The notes under the pieces: model-generated
Seen by the model: the letters and a program-made list of their open reading frames with translations, nothing else
Told to the model about the DNA's origin: nothing
The model's database searches: none
Shown here: positions 14,023-22,686 of the stretch, in pieces
How the letters are laid out: each line of letters opens with the position of its first letter
Numbering within the stretch: the first letter of the stretch is position 1
DNA from: Candidatus Eremiobacteraceae bacterium
GTDB lineage: Bacteria > Vulcanimicrobiota > Vulcanimicrobiia > Eremiobacterales > Eremiobacteraceae
Assembly (NCBI GenBank): GCA_035710745.1
Contig: DASTCX010000033.1
Coordinates: 1 to 34,848 of the forward strand
Direction: 5' to 3'
DNA: 34,848 nucleotides
Made by a program: the position numbers and the translations under genes

Positions 14023-15051
14023 TTACCTAGCCGCGAGGTATCGTTTTCGAAGTTCGTCGAGCAGAACTGCCACAAGGATTACCGCGCCGAGGACGACCTC
14101 CTGCGCGTACGACTGGACGTTGAGCAGGTTCATGACGTTGTAGAGCACGCCGATGAGAAGCGCGCCGACGAACGTACCGCCGATTGACCCGCGGCCGCCC
14201 ATGAGCGACGTGCCGCCGACGACGACTGCCGCGATGGACTGCAACTCGTAGCCGAGACCCGATTGCGGTATGCCCGAATTGAGGCGCGCGGCGAGCAGCA
14301 GGCTCGCGAGCCCGGCAAGCGCGCCGGAGATGATGTAGACGCCGAGCTTCACGCGGCCGACCGCGATGCCTGATAGCCGCGCCGCCTCTTCGTTGCCGCC
14401 GATCGCGTAGACGTACCGGCCGAAGCGCGTCTGACCGAGCACGAACGATGCCGCGATGACGACCGCGAGCATGATGACGATCGGGACCGGGATGCCGGGG
14501 ATATGAACGAGCCGGCCGAGCGACTGGAGGAACAACCCGGAGCCGAGGTCGTTAAAACCGTTGTTGTCGATCTCGATCGGCGCGCCATTCGTGTACATGA
14601 AGGCGACGCCGCGCGCCATGAGCATCATCGCAAGCGTCGTGATGAACGGCGGCAACCCGAGCTTGACCACCGGCGTGCCGTTGATCGCGCCCGCCCAGCC
14701 GCCGACGCCGATGCCGACGACGATCGCGACGAGCAACGCAAGCCATGGCGTGTGGATCCCCGCCAGCGTGCCCGCCATGAGCACGCCCGTGAGCGCGACG
14801 AGCGAACCGACGGACAGATCGATGCCCGCGGTGATGATGACGAACGTCTGGCCGGTCGCGAGGATGGCGTTCACGGCGATCTGCCGTAAGATGTTGAGGA
14901 CGTTGCCTGGCGCCAGGAAGTCGCCGTGCGTCGCGATGTTCACCGCGACGAGAAGCACGAGGAGGCCGACGGTGATACCGACGATGCGGTAGAGCGAAGC
15001 ACGCGCCTTTTGCTTGAGAGCGTCGCCCGCTGCGGCCGCGGCTTGCGCCAT
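14023..15051 (-). CDS. Sugar ABC transporter permease, RbsC family
   Basis: The 342-aa integral membrane protein has about ten hydrophobic helices. Diagnostic family segments are ATGQTFVIITAGIDLSVGSL (residues 65-84), the cytosolic coupling region ARLSGIAVGRVKLGVYIISG and the C-terminal AVVVGGTSLMGGRGSIGGT. It would form a homodimeric channel driven by the RbsA-like ATPase encoded just upstream; its ATG abuts that gene's stop. The operon order binding protein-ATPase-permease is normal for the ribose/xylose/galactose class, but the sugar cannot be assigned. Confidence 0.93.
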   Translation of the reverse strand: MAQAAAAAGDALKQKARASLYRIVGITVGLLVLLVAVNIATHGDFLAPGNVLNILRQIAVNAILATGQTFVIITAGIDLSVGSLVALTGVLMAGTLAGIHTPWLALLVAIVVGIGVGGWAGAINGTPVVKLGLPPFITTLAMMLMARGVAFMYTNGAPIEIDNNGFNDLGSGLFLQSLGRLVHIPGIPVPIVIMLAVVIAASFVLGQTRFGRYVYAIGGNEEAARLSGIAVGRVKLGVYIISGALAGLASLLLAARLNSGIPQSGLGYELQSIAAVVVGGTSLMGGRGSIGGTFVGALLIGVLYNVMNLLNVQSYAQEVVLGAVILVAVLLDELRKRYLAAR

Positions 15052-16569
15052 CTACGCCGCCGTTCCCGTCGCGTAGCGGATGATAGATTCTTGGGTCGCC
15101 TCGCCGCGCGCGAAGACGTGGACTATGCGGCCTTGTCGCATCACCGCGAGCCGCATCGACATGCCGAGCACCTCCGGCAGTTCCGAGGATGCCATGATGA
15201 TGCTCGTTCCACCGCGGCACAAGCCGATCATCAGCTCGTAAATCTCGGCTTTCGCGCCGACATCGATGCCGCGCGTCGGCTCGTCAAAACAGATGACCTT
15301 CGCCTTCTCCAACAGCCATTTCGCGAGGACGACCTTCTGCTGGTTGCCGCCCGAAAGATTGCGAGCCAACTGCTCGATCGACGGCGTCCGTATGCGCAGC
15401 TCGGCCGCAAGCTTGGCGACGGCGGAAATCTCTTCCCTCCGGTCGACGCGACCGTCGTGCGTGAACATCTCCAGGTGCGGCAGCGTCACGTTTTCGCGGA
15501 CGCTCATGCCGAGGATGAGCCCTTGCGACTTGCGGTCTTCGGTGACCAGCGCGAGACCCGCGGCGATGGCATCGTGCGGACCACGGAGCCGGAGCGTGCT
15601 GCCTTCGAGCTCGACCTTCCCTTTCGGCAGCGGATCGGCGCCGCAGATGGCGCGGAGCAATGACGTCCGCCCCGCGCCGACGAGCCCGGCGATACCGAGG
15701 ATCTCGCCGGGGTAGACGTCGAGGGAGACATCGTCGATGCGACCCGGGCTCGTCGCGCCGCGCACCGACAACTGGGGCTTGTCGCGCGGCGGATCGGGCG
15801 GCAGCGCCGGGAAATGCGCGTCCAGCGTGCGCCCGACCATCAGCCGGATGACGTCGTCTGGAGTGTATTTCTTCGCGTCGCCGGTCTCGACGTAGCGGCC
15901 GTCGCGGAAGACCGTGATGCGGTCGGCTATCGTGAATATCTCGTCCATGCGGTGCGAGATGTAGACGACGGCGACGCCTTGCTTCGTCAGCGTCCGGATG
16001 ATCTCGAAAAGCCGGCCGACTTCGTCTTGCGTTAGCGCGGCGGACGGCTCGTCCATGACGATGACGCGCGCGTTGACCGACAACGCCTTCGCGATCTCCA
16101 CCATCTGCTGCTGGGCGACCGATAAGGTCCGCACCTCGGCGAGTATCGGCAGGTCGACGCCGAGGCGCTCGAGGACCGCGAGCGTCTGCGCGCGCAGCGC
16201 CGGTCGATCTATCGCGAGTCCTTTCACCGGCTCGCGCCCGAGCATCACGTTCTCCGCGACGTTCAGGCTCGGCACCAAGTTGAACTCCTGGTAGATGACC
16301 GCGATACCGCGCTCTTCCGCCGCTTTCGGCGACGTCAGATGGACCGGCTTTCCTTCGATGTCGATCTCACCCGAGTCGGCTTGGATCGCACCGGCGAGGA
16401 TCTTGACGAGCGTCGACTTTCCTGCGCCGTTCTCGCCGACGAGCGCGTGCACTTCGCCGGTGCGCACGTCGAAGTCGACGCCCGAAAGCGCCTGCACGCC
16501 CGGGTACGACTTCGACACGCCGTGCATCGCCAGATACGGCGTCACGGCCGGCGCGACCGCGTCAGCCAC
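15052..16569 (-). CDS. Sugar ABC transporter ATP-binding protein, RbsA family
   Basis: This 505-aa protein contains two fused ATPase domains. The first has Walker A GENGAGKST (45-53), the variant signature LSVAQQQMVEIAKAL and Walker B VIVMDEPSAALT. The second has a degenerate Walker A (GLVGAGRTSLL), a good signature LSGGNQQKVVLAKWL and Walker B VICFDEPTRGIDVG. This asymmetry is typical of RbsA, MglA and XylG. It energises the adjacent permease on the cytosolic side. GTG start at 16569, three nt after the binding-protein stop. Confidence 0.95.
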   Translation of the reverse strand: MADAVAPAVTPYLAMHGVSKSYPGVQALSGVDFDVRTGEVHALVGENGAGKSTLVKILAGAIQADSGEIDIEGKPVHLTSPKAAEERGIAVIYQEFNLVPSLNVAENVMLGREPVKGLAIDRPALRAQTLAVLERLGVDLPILAEVRTLSVAQQQMVEIAKALSVNARVIVMDEPSAALTQDEVGRLFEIIRTLTKQGVAVVYISHRMDEIFTIADRITVFRDGRYVETGDAKKYTPDDVIRLMVGRTLDAHFPALPPDPPRDKPQLSVRGATSPGRIDDVSLDVYPGEILGIAGLVGAGRTSLLRAICGADPLPKGKVELEGSTLRLRGPHDAIAAGLALVTEDRKSQGLILGMSVRENVTLPHLEMFTHDGRVDRREEISAVAKLAAELRIRTPSIEQLARNLSGGNQQKVVLAKWLLEKAKVICFDEPTRGIDVGAKAEIYELMIGLCRGGTSIIMASSELPEVLGMSMRLAVMRQGRIVHVFARGEATQESIIRYATGTAA

Positions 16570-16572
16570 GCT

Positions 16573-17532
16573 CTACGGCTTCACGGGCCCCGTGTACGAT
16601 CCGACACTCACGGGTATGACCTTCTTCGGCGTCTTGCCGTTGAAGTAGTCGTGGATCGCGTCGATCGTCAACTGTCCTATCATATCTGGATGCTGCTGCG
16701 GATCGCCGATCATCTCACCCGAGTCGATCGCTTTGCGTCCGATTGGACTCGCGTCGTAGCCGACGATCTTGATCTTGCCGATCTTGCTCGCCGCTTTCAC
16801 CGCCGCGACCGCTCCGAGCGCGGAGTTGTCGTTGATGCCGAAGATGCCGGCTAGATCGGGCAGGCGCTGGAGCAGGTTGTCGGTGACCGACTCCGCTTTG
16901 CCCTCGTCGCCGCCGGCGTCTTGATCTGCGACGATCTGCACCGCCGGGCATTTCGCTTGCACCTCAAGTTTGAAACCCTTCACCCGATCTTGGACCGACG
17001 TCACCTCGGGCTGATCGATGATCGCGACCGTGCCCTTGCCCGCGAGCGCCTTGCACATGAGATCGGCTGCGACTCGTCCGCCTTGTATGTTGTCGGACGC
17101 GACGTGAGCGATCACCGTGCCGTGAGAGGCCGTGCTCGCGATGTCCGCGGTGAAGACCGGAATGTTCGCTTGGTTCGCCTCGACGATCGCGGGGCCGACC
17201 GCTTTCGAATCGGCCGGCGTCAGAACGATCGCGTCGACTTTCTTGCTGATGAAGTCCTCGACTTGCGATTGCTGTCGCGCTGCATCGCGATTCGCGTCGA
17301 CGAAGGTGACGGTATAGCCGTACTTCACGGCCTCCGCTTTCATGCCGGCTTCGAGATCTTCGTAGAACTGCGCCTGAAGGTCTTGGATCGACACGCCGAT
17401 GGTCTTGCCGCCGCCGGCGGCTCCGTTCGGACCGCCCGATTGCTGCTGAGATTGGGAGCAGGACGTGACCGAAAGGGTGAGTCCTACGAGTGTCATCGCG
17501 ATGAAAAACCGGCGAAATGCTGTGGATATCAA
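16573..17532 (-). CDS. Sugar-binding lipoprotein, RbsB-like (periplasmic binding protein family 1)
   Basis: The protein has 319 aa with the TTG start at 17532, chosen because GGAGGGA lies four nt before it. A signal sequence (FRRFFIAMTLVGLTLS) ends in the lipobox VTSC, making Cys25 the lipidated residue. After a Gln/Ser/Gly linker comes the two-lobed binding fold: KTIGVSIQDLQAQFYEDLEA, KKVDAIVLTPADSKAVGPAI, GTVAIIDQ, LAGIFGINDNSALGAVAAVK and KIVGYDASPIGRKAIDSGEM. It delivers a sugar or similar ligand to the RbsC/RbsA pair. The longer frame upstream to 17619 runs through the regulatory region and is rejected. TGTGGATAT overlaps codons 2-4. Confidence 0.92.
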   Translation of the reverse strand: MISTAFRRFFIAMTLVGLTLSVTSCSQSQQQSGGPNGAAGGGKTIGVSIQDLQAQFYEDLEAGMKAEAVKYGYTVTFVDANRDAARQQSQVEDFISKKVDAIVLTPADSKAVGPAIVEANQANIPVFTADIASTASHGTVIAHVASDNIQGGRVAADLMCKALAGKGTVAIIDQPEVTSVQDRVKGFKLEVQAKCPAVQIVADQDAGGDEGKAESVTDNLLQRLPDLAGIFGINDNSALGAVAAVKAASKIGKIKIVGYDASPIGRKAIDSGEMIGDPQQHPDMIGQLTIDAIHDYFNGKTPKKVIPVSVGSYTGPVKP

Positions 17533-17611
17533 TTCGTCCCTCCAGTACCAGCGGGCTGAAATCCCGGACCGTGGACCGTAAATGTGCGGTTCCGGGCATA
17601 TTTGGCCGTTC

Positions 17612-17654
17612 CTATCCACACGGCAAAAGCAGAATCGTGTGGATATGTGGATAG
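17612..17654. promoter_or_regulatory. Inverted repeat with DnaA-box-like 9-mers between ABC and MFS operons
   Basis: TATCCACAC (17613-17621) and GTGTGGATA (17637-17645) form a perfect 9-bp inverted repeat 15 nt apart, and TGTGGATA recurs at 17646-17653. CTATCCACA, TGTGGATAT and TGTGGATAG each match the DnaA box TTATCCACA (either strand) at eight of nine bases; another TGTGGATAT lies at 17521-17529. It is probably an operator for the divergent genes; DnaA binding is an alternative. Confidence 0.5.
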
Positions 17655-17756
17655 ATGGGTTGTCGTGACCTTAACCCCCATCGAGCGCTCGAACGCGCCT
17701 CTAGAGCACCGTTTATTCAAGCGGCGACGGGCATCCCCCGGGCGAATGCCGCCGCC

Positions 17757-19259
17757 ATGACAAGCGCCCGCAGCGCGGTGCTCGTAGCCACCATACTCGG
17801 TTCGAGCATGGTTTTCATCGACGGCACCGCCGTCAATGTCGTGCTGCCCGTGCTCCAAACCGACCTCCATGCCAATGCCGTGCAGCTCCAATGGGTGGTC
17901 GTCGGCTACTCGCTTTTCTTGTCGTCGCTCATTCTCGCGGGCGGATCGCTCGGCGACCACTACGGCCGGCGAAAGATGTTCGTCATCGGGACCGTCGTCT
18001 TCGCCGCCGCTTCGATCGCGTGCGGTTTCGCACCGAACGCAGCTGCGCTCATCATCGCGCGATGCATCCAAGGGATCGGCAGCGCGATGCTGACGCCGGG
18101 CAGCCTCGCGCTCATCGGCGCGAACTTCGACGAGCAGTCGCGCGGCAAGGCGATCGGCACGTGGTCGAGCGCGACCGCGGTCATGGCGGCGCTCGGCCCG
18201 GGGCTCGGAGGCTTCCTCGCCCAGCACGTCTCATGGCGGTCGATCTTCTTCATCAACGTGCCGCTCGCGATCGGCGTCGTCATCATCGCGCTTCGAGCCG
18301 TTCCCGAAAGCCGCGATCACGAACGCGTCCATCACCTCGACTGGCTTGGCGCGTTCGCGTGCACCGCCGGCCTCGGGCTCATCGCCTACGGGCTCACGTT
18401 CGCCTCGACGACGTGGACGATCGTCGGCGTCATCCTGCTCGGCGCGTTCGTCGTCATCGAAGCGCGGTCGAAGTCGCCGCTCGTCCCGCTCGATCTATTC
18501 CGGTCGCCGACGTTCAGCGCCGTCAACGCTCTGACGCTCTTGCTCTACGGCGGGTTGGCCGGCGTCACGTTCTTCTTGCCGTTCGAGATGATCCAGGTCG
18601 ACGGATATACGCCGACCGCCGCCGGCTTCGCGTTCTTGCCATTCATCGCTATCATCTTCACGCTCTCGCCGATCGCGGGTGCGCTCATGCCGAAGATCGG
18701 CGCGCGCGTCATGCTCGTCGTCGGCCCGCTCGTCGTCGCGGCCGGATTCGTACTGCTCGGGCTCGCCGGCGGTCACATCGACTATTGGACGGCGTATCTG
18801 CCCGCGATCGTCGTCATCGGTATCGGAATGGGCTTCACCGTCGCGCCGCTGACGACGACCGCGATCGATGCCGCCGACGCCGACCAAATGGGCGTCGCTT
18901 CGGGCGTCAACAACGCCGTATCGCGCGTCGCGGGCATGCTCGCGATAGCCGGTCTCGGCGCGCTCGTCCTCTCTCTCTTCTCGAACGACTTGCAACGCGA
19001 GCTCAAGGCGGTCGGCGTGCCGCCGTCCGTCGCGAGCGCCGTCATGGCTCAGCGCGCCTCGCTGGCAGCGACGACCGCGCCGGCGGACTCGGATGCTGCG
19101 ACGAAGGCGCTGGTGCATCGTGCGGTCGACGGCGCGTATCTCGCAGCGTATCGGATCGTCATGTTCGCGTGCGCCGGCCTAGCGGCTGCCGGCGCACTCG
19201 TGGTTGTCGTCTCGGTCGCGCCACGGCGCGTGCCAAGACCGGTCACACCGATCGCCTAA
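17757..19259 (+). CDS. MFS multidrug exporter, DHA2 (EmrB/QacA) family
   Basis: This 500-aa proton-driven exporter has about 14 hydrophobic segments. It shows the DHA2 signature in helix 1 (VFIDGTAVNVVLPVLQ), motif A in loop 2-3 (GGSLGDHYGRRKMF), a helix-5 motif C (GPGLGGFLAQHVSWR) and the PLVPLDLFRSPTF loop typical of the 14-helix group. Substrates cannot be read from the sequence. ATG at 17757 gives the usual short N-terminus; an in-frame ATG at 17655 would add 34 residues but starts on the DnaA-box-like repeats. It is divergent from the sugar ABC operon and convergent with the repeat-protein genes. Confidence 0.93.
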   Translation: MTSARSAVLVATILGSSMVFIDGTAVNVVLPVLQTDLHANAVQLQWVVVGYSLFLSSLILAGGSLGDHYGRRKMFVIGTVVFAAASIACGFAPNAAALIIARCIQGIGSAMLTPGSLALIGANFDEQSRGKAIGTWSSATAVMAALGPGLGGFLAQHVSWRSIFFINVPLAIGVVIIALRAVPESRDHERVHHLDWLGAFACTAGLGLIAYGLTFASTTWTIVGVILLGAFVVIEARSKSPLVPLDLFRSPTFSAVNALTLLLYGGLAGVTFFLPFEMIQVDGYTPTAAGFAFLPFIAIIFTLSPIAGALMPKIGARVMLVVGPLVVAAGFVLLGLAGGHIDYWTAYLPAIVVIGIGMGFTVAPLTTTAIDAADADQMGVASGVNNAVSRVAGMLAIAGLGALVLSLFSNDLQRELKAVGVPPSVASAVMAQRASLAATTAPADSDAATKALVHRAVDGAYLAAYRIVMFACAGLAAAGALVVVVSVAPRRVPRPVTPIA

Positions 19260-19292
19260 GGGCTGCTCGAGCTTCTGCGCGCAGGCCGCCGT

Positions 19293-20609
19293 TCAATGAG
19301 GCCGCTTCGTCTTTGCGTGGCGCTGCCGCTGGGCATGCGCTACCGGGACCATCGGCAGCCGCGCCGCATCGACTCCGAAACGTCTGGCGACGATCCGGTA
19401 TTCGAACGGCACATCCGAGCGGCCGCCTTCGAGTTCCCGCACGACGAAGCCGCCCGGCGAGCGCGCCGCAACGTACAAGCCCTGGCAGTCGCCGTCGGGC
19501 GTGACGAACACCCGATAGCCGGCGTTCGTATCGATCACGTTCGAGAACGAAGGGTCGAGCGCGACCCGCGCGACGCCGTTCACGAGCGCCGCATCGCCGG
19601 TGTCTTCGATCGTCGGTTCGCTTTCGAGCGCCGAGTACTCGGAGACCGAGCGCGTGCGCTTCCCTCCGAGCGCGCACCCGCTATGGCACGCACCCGCGGT
19701 CGTGAGCAGTCCCGAGATGCTGAGATTTCCGCGGTCGTCGAGATTCATCATCATCGCATCGTTCCCGTCGAACGCCGACATGACGTAGTCGGACGTGTTC
19801 GCCTCGCCGGCGAACATCCACACGACCGGATTCGAGCCGGAAGACGTGAACTCGCCCGCCGGCTTACAGCAACCGCTGTCCGCCATGAATCCGCTGGTCA
19901 CGAACGTGCCCGCTTGTGAGGTGACCGCGAAGATGTCATTGCCGCTCGGGTCGACCGCTTCGATCATGTCGTTGATGCTGCCGGAGCCACCTTGGACGAA
20001 CACCTCGGGCAAGCTCGCGTTCGGCCCTTGATTCGCGAACAACGCGGTGCCTTGCTGCGCGAACGCGTACAGCGAGTTAGCGTTGGGACCGTAAGCGAAA
20101 GCGTGGAGCGCGTCGCTCGCGGTGCTGCCGTCGGCGAGCACTCCCGCGCTGTTGTTGTTGTGCGTCGACGACGTGTTGCGGCCGGCCACGCCGAAACCAC
20201 CGGCCGCCGAATTCTGCCCGTACACGCCGCTCGCCGCAGACGAGCTGAACCCTTGCACGCCGTTGAGATTGGTCGACGTCCCCGTCACACCGGAGCCGTT
20301 GACCGATATACCGGTCACGCCCGAGTTGAGCGTCCCTGTCGTGCTCGTGTCCTGGCCAAGCACGCCCGCTTTCCCCGCGGGCTTGCCGGCGCTCTTGAAC
20401 TTCGTGAGACCTTCGAGGCCCGAGCCGTTCGTCGATACACCTTTCACGCCGTCGCCGCTCTTCGTGTTATCCCATTCCAAACACGGCGCGGTCGAACCGC
20501 ACGTCATCACCGACTCGATCATCGCGCGCGCTGGTGCGCTCGTCGCGACGAGAGCGAGCGCGCCTGCCGCGATCACCGCAGCTAAGCCGAGACGAGCCGC
20601 CGCCCTCAT
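19293..20609 (-). CDS. Exported Gly-Val-repeat protein, paralogue 2
   Basis: The protein (438 aa) starts with a signal peptide ending SAPARA (cleavage near 29). Residues 50-170 contain about eight short repeats of the type G-V-x-G-x-S-x-N-G-S-G-V (GVKGVSTNGSGLEG, GVTGISVNGSGVTG, GVYGQNSAAGGFGVAGRN), which suggests a beta-helical or tail-fibre-like stalk. A middle part (about 215-330) differs wholly from paralogue 1. The C-terminal domain (about 345-438) has EPTIEDTGDAALVNGVARVA and YRIVARRFGVDAARLP. It is likely a surface or secreted structural protein. Its ATG overlaps the stop of paralogue 1 (ATGA), so expression is coupled. Function unknown. Confidence 0.75.
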   Translation of the reverse strand: MRAAARLGLAAVIAAGALALVATSAPARAMIESVMTCGSTAPCLEWDNTKSGDGVKGVSTNGSGLEGLTKFKSAGKPAGKAGVLGQDTSTTGTLNSGVTGISVNGSGVTGTSTNLNGVQGFSSSAASGVYGQNSAAGGFGVAGRNTSSTHNNNSAGVLADGSTASDALHAFAYGPNANSLYAFAQQGTALFANQGPNASLPEVFVQGGSGSINDMIEAVDPSGNDIFAVTSQAGTFVTSGFMADSGCCKPAGEFTSSGSNPVVWMFAGEANTSDYVMSAFDGNDAMMMNLDDRGNLSISGLLTTAGACHSGCALGGKRTRSVSEYSALESEPTIEDTGDAALVNGVARVALDPSFSNVIDTNAGYRVFVTPDGDCQGLYVAARSPGGFVVRELEGGRSDVPFEYRIVARRFGVDAARLPMVPVAHAQRQRHAKTKRPH

Positions 20610-21928
20610 GACCGGCCACCGAAGATGTGCGTCGACGGGTGATGCGGCTTCGCATTCGTGCGGACGTTGACCATGGGCAATCGCGCGACGCTCACGCCGA
20701 AGCGATGCGCGACGATCCGATACCCGAAGCTGACGTTCGAGCGTCCACCCTGAAGTTCTCGTACGACGAAGCCGTGCGCCGAACGCTGCGTCACGAAGAG
20801 GCCGCGGCAATCGCCCTCAGGTGTCACTGTGACGATATACGGTATGTAGGCGTTGATGATGTTCGCGAATTTCGGATCGAGCGCGACCTGCGCGACGCCG
20901 TCGACGAGCGACGCTTCGCCGTTGTCCTCGATCGTCGGCTCGCTCTCGGCCGGCGTATACTCGCGAACGGCGTGCACCCGCTTGTGGTTGACGATACAGC
21001 CGCCGCTGCACGAACCATCCGAATAGAGAAGTCCGCTGATGCCGATGTTGCCGATGTCGGTTATCCCGGCGACGTCGGTGCCGTTGACGTCGTTGACGGT
21101 GAGCACTTCGAAATCAGTGCCGGAGCCGCCGCCGTAGACGTTGAGCGGGGGCGTCTGATAGTCGGAGCCTTCGAATACCGACGCGAACGGCGCGCTCACC
21201 TCGAAATCGGTGTGGAACCACGTGACGCTGCTGGACATGCTGAGCACGGTCCCGTTGGGCCCATCGGCGTGGATGATATCGTTGCTGTTGCTCGGGTTCG
21301 TGTCTTCGAGCGCGAGCTCAGGAGCGAGGTTATTGCCGCCCTGATTTGCGACGAGTGACGATCCTTGCTGCGAGAACGCGTAGATCGCGTTCGCGGTCGA
21401 TCCGGTGCCGAACGCGTGCAGTCCGTCGTCGTGCGCGCCGCCGTCGGCGAGCACGCCCGCGCCGCCATTGTCGTGCGTCGTCGCCGTGTTGCGCCCCGCC
21501 ACGCCGAACCCGCCCGCGACCGAATTCTGTCCGTAGACGCCGCTCGCTCCCGAAGCGCTGAAGCCTTGCACGCCGTTGAGGTTGGTCGACGTGCCGGTCA
21601 CACCGGCGCCGTTGACCGACACGCCGCTCACGCCTGAGTTGAGTCCGCCACTCGTGCTCGTGTCCAGGCCAAGTACGCCAGCTTTGCCGACTGTCTTGCC
21701 GGCGCTCTTGAACTTCGTGAGCCCTTCCAGACCCGCGCCGTTGCTCGAGACGCCCTTCACGGCGTCTCCGCTTTTCGTGTTATCCCATTCCAAACACGGC
21801 GTTGTCGACGCGCACGACATCGCCGCCTCAATCATCGCCCGCGCGGGCGCGCTGGACATCACGCCGAACGATCCGGCGGTCAGCAAGATCGCGACGAGCG
21901 CGACCCGCCGTTTCACTCCCTTGGCCAT
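20606..21928 (-). CDS. Exported Gly-Val-repeat protein, paralogue 1
   Basis: This 440-aa protein is the first gene of the two-gene operon, with a strong AGGAGG nine nt before the ATG. The signal peptide ends SSAPARA (near 31). The stalk repeats (GVKGVSSNGAGLEG, GVSGVSVNGAGVTG, GVYGQNSVAGGFGVAGRN) and the C-terminal domain (EPTIEDNGEASLVDGVAQVA, YRIVAHRFGVSVARLP) are nearly the same as in paralogue 2, while residues about 215-330 are unrelated to it. Conserved CASTTPCLEWDNTKSGD near residue 39-55 holds two Cys that could pair. A role as adhesin or surface fibre is inference. Confidence 0.75.
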   Translation of the reverse strand: MAKGVKRRVALVAILLTAGSFGVMSSAPARAMIEAAMSCASTTPCLEWDNTKSGDAVKGVSSNGAGLEGLTKFKSAGKTVGKAGVLGLDTSTSGGLNSGVSGVSVNGAGVTGTSTNLNGVQGFSASGASGVYGQNSVAGGFGVAGRNTATTHDNGGAGVLADGGAHDDGLHAFGTGSTANAIYAFSQQGSSLVANQGGNNLAPELALEDTNPSNSNDIIHADGPNGTVLSMSSSVTWFHTDFEVSAPFASVFEGSDYQTPPLNVYGGGSGTDFEVLTVNDVNGTDVAGITDIGNIGISGLLYSDGSCSGGCIVNHKRVHAVREYTPAESEPTIEDNGEASLVDGVAQVALDPKFANIINAYIPYIVTVTPEGDCRGLFVTQRSAHGFVVRELQGGRSNVSFGYRIVAHRFGVSVARLPMVNVRTNAKPHHPSTHIFGGRS

Positions 21929-21958
21929 TTCACTAGCCCTCCTGTGCGGATGCTAGCA

Positions 21959-21974
21959 ACGCGGCATGCCGCGT
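21959..21974. promoter_or_regulatory. 16-bp perfect palindrome upstream of the repeat-protein operon
   Basis: ACGCGGCATGCCGCGT lies 30 bp upstream of the paralogue-1 start and 28 bp beyond the RES toxin stop. It could be an operator for the repeat-protein operon, or a CATG-loop hairpin ending the TA transcript; no T-run follows. Confidence 0.4.
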
Positions 21975-22002
21975 GCGTACGCGATGGAGGGTCAGCGAGA
22001 CG

Positions 22003-22686
22003 CTACGCCCGTTCGAGCTCCTGGAACACGCCGCTGATGCGGGTGCCGTCCCAGTGGTAGAGGAGATGGCCGATCTCCCGGCAGCGCGACAGCGCCTTCG
22101 GCCGGAACACGGCCGCGCATTGCCCGCCGGGATCGCGGACGCTGTCGTAGACGACGCCGAACGAGCCGGCCGCCCTCAGCTTGACGCCGAATTTGCTTGA
22201 CTCGGCGTACGAATCCGGGTCGTAGATCTTCGGCAACGCGGCGCGCATGCCGCGGATGTCGTGCATCGACGCGCTCAGGTGCGCGGCGTAGATCCGCATG
22301 TGCAGATGCATCGGCCCGCGTTGCGTCTCTTGCAAGAATTTCGTGCGGTGATACTTGGTCTCGCGGATCGCGGTGTTGAGCGCACGGCCCGCATAGAAGA
22401 CGCCGTAGTTGCCGTCGGAGAAGCGGCTGCCGTTCGGGTTGAGGTGCGTGAACGCTGCCATGATCGGCGTGCTGCCCGGCCCCCGCAACCGTTCGGCCGC
22501 TGGGATGAGCGACATCTCGCCGAGCTGTTGGCGCACGCGAGGGTTCGTCTCCGCTTCCGCCTCGATGAGGTTGTCGATGTCGGCTGGGTCCGCGACGCGC
22601 TCGAAAAGACTCTTCGACGGATAGAGGCTCGGCACGAGACGGTAGCACGGCTGCCAGGCGATGCGCCTGACGGGCGGATCGCTCAT
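22003..22686 (-). CDS. RES-domain toxin (NAD-degrading family)
   Basis: This 227-aa protein has the RES domain: NPNGSRFSDGNYGVFYAGRA with the conserved Arg and Tyr, LNTAIRETKYH with the conserved Glu, and GSFGVVYDSVRDPGGQCAAVF with the conserved Ser. Known RES toxins (MbcT, Res) destroy NAD+ inside the cell and are held by a cognate Xre/MbcA-type antitoxin. The ATG overlaps the antitoxin stop (ATGA), the usual antitoxin-first order. Residues 30-70 (FERVADPADIDNLIEAEAET) form an N-terminal helical part seen in longer RES proteins. The longer open frame to 22998 lies inside the antitoxin gene and is a shadow. Confidence 0.9.
   Translation of the reverse strand: MSDPPVRRIAWQPCYRLVPSLYPSKSLFERVADPADIDNLIEAEAETNPRVRQQLGEMSLIPAAERLRGPGSTPIMAAFTHLNPNGSRFSDGNYGVFYAGRALNTAIRETKYHRTKFLQETQRGPMHLHMRIYAAHLSASMHDIRGMRAALPKIYDPDSYAESSKFGVKLRAAGSFGVVYDSVRDPGGQCAAVFRPKALSRCREIGHLLYHWDGTRISGVFQELERA

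Noticed and set aside
17533-17619. Extension of the sugar-binding lipoprotein to 17619
   Set aside because: The lipoprotein signal sequence and GGAGGGA ribosome binding site fix the TTG start at 17532.
17521-17654. Replication origin
   Set aside because: DnaA-box-like repeats occur, but there is no dnaA, dnaN or gyr neighbourhood and no AT-rich unwinding region.
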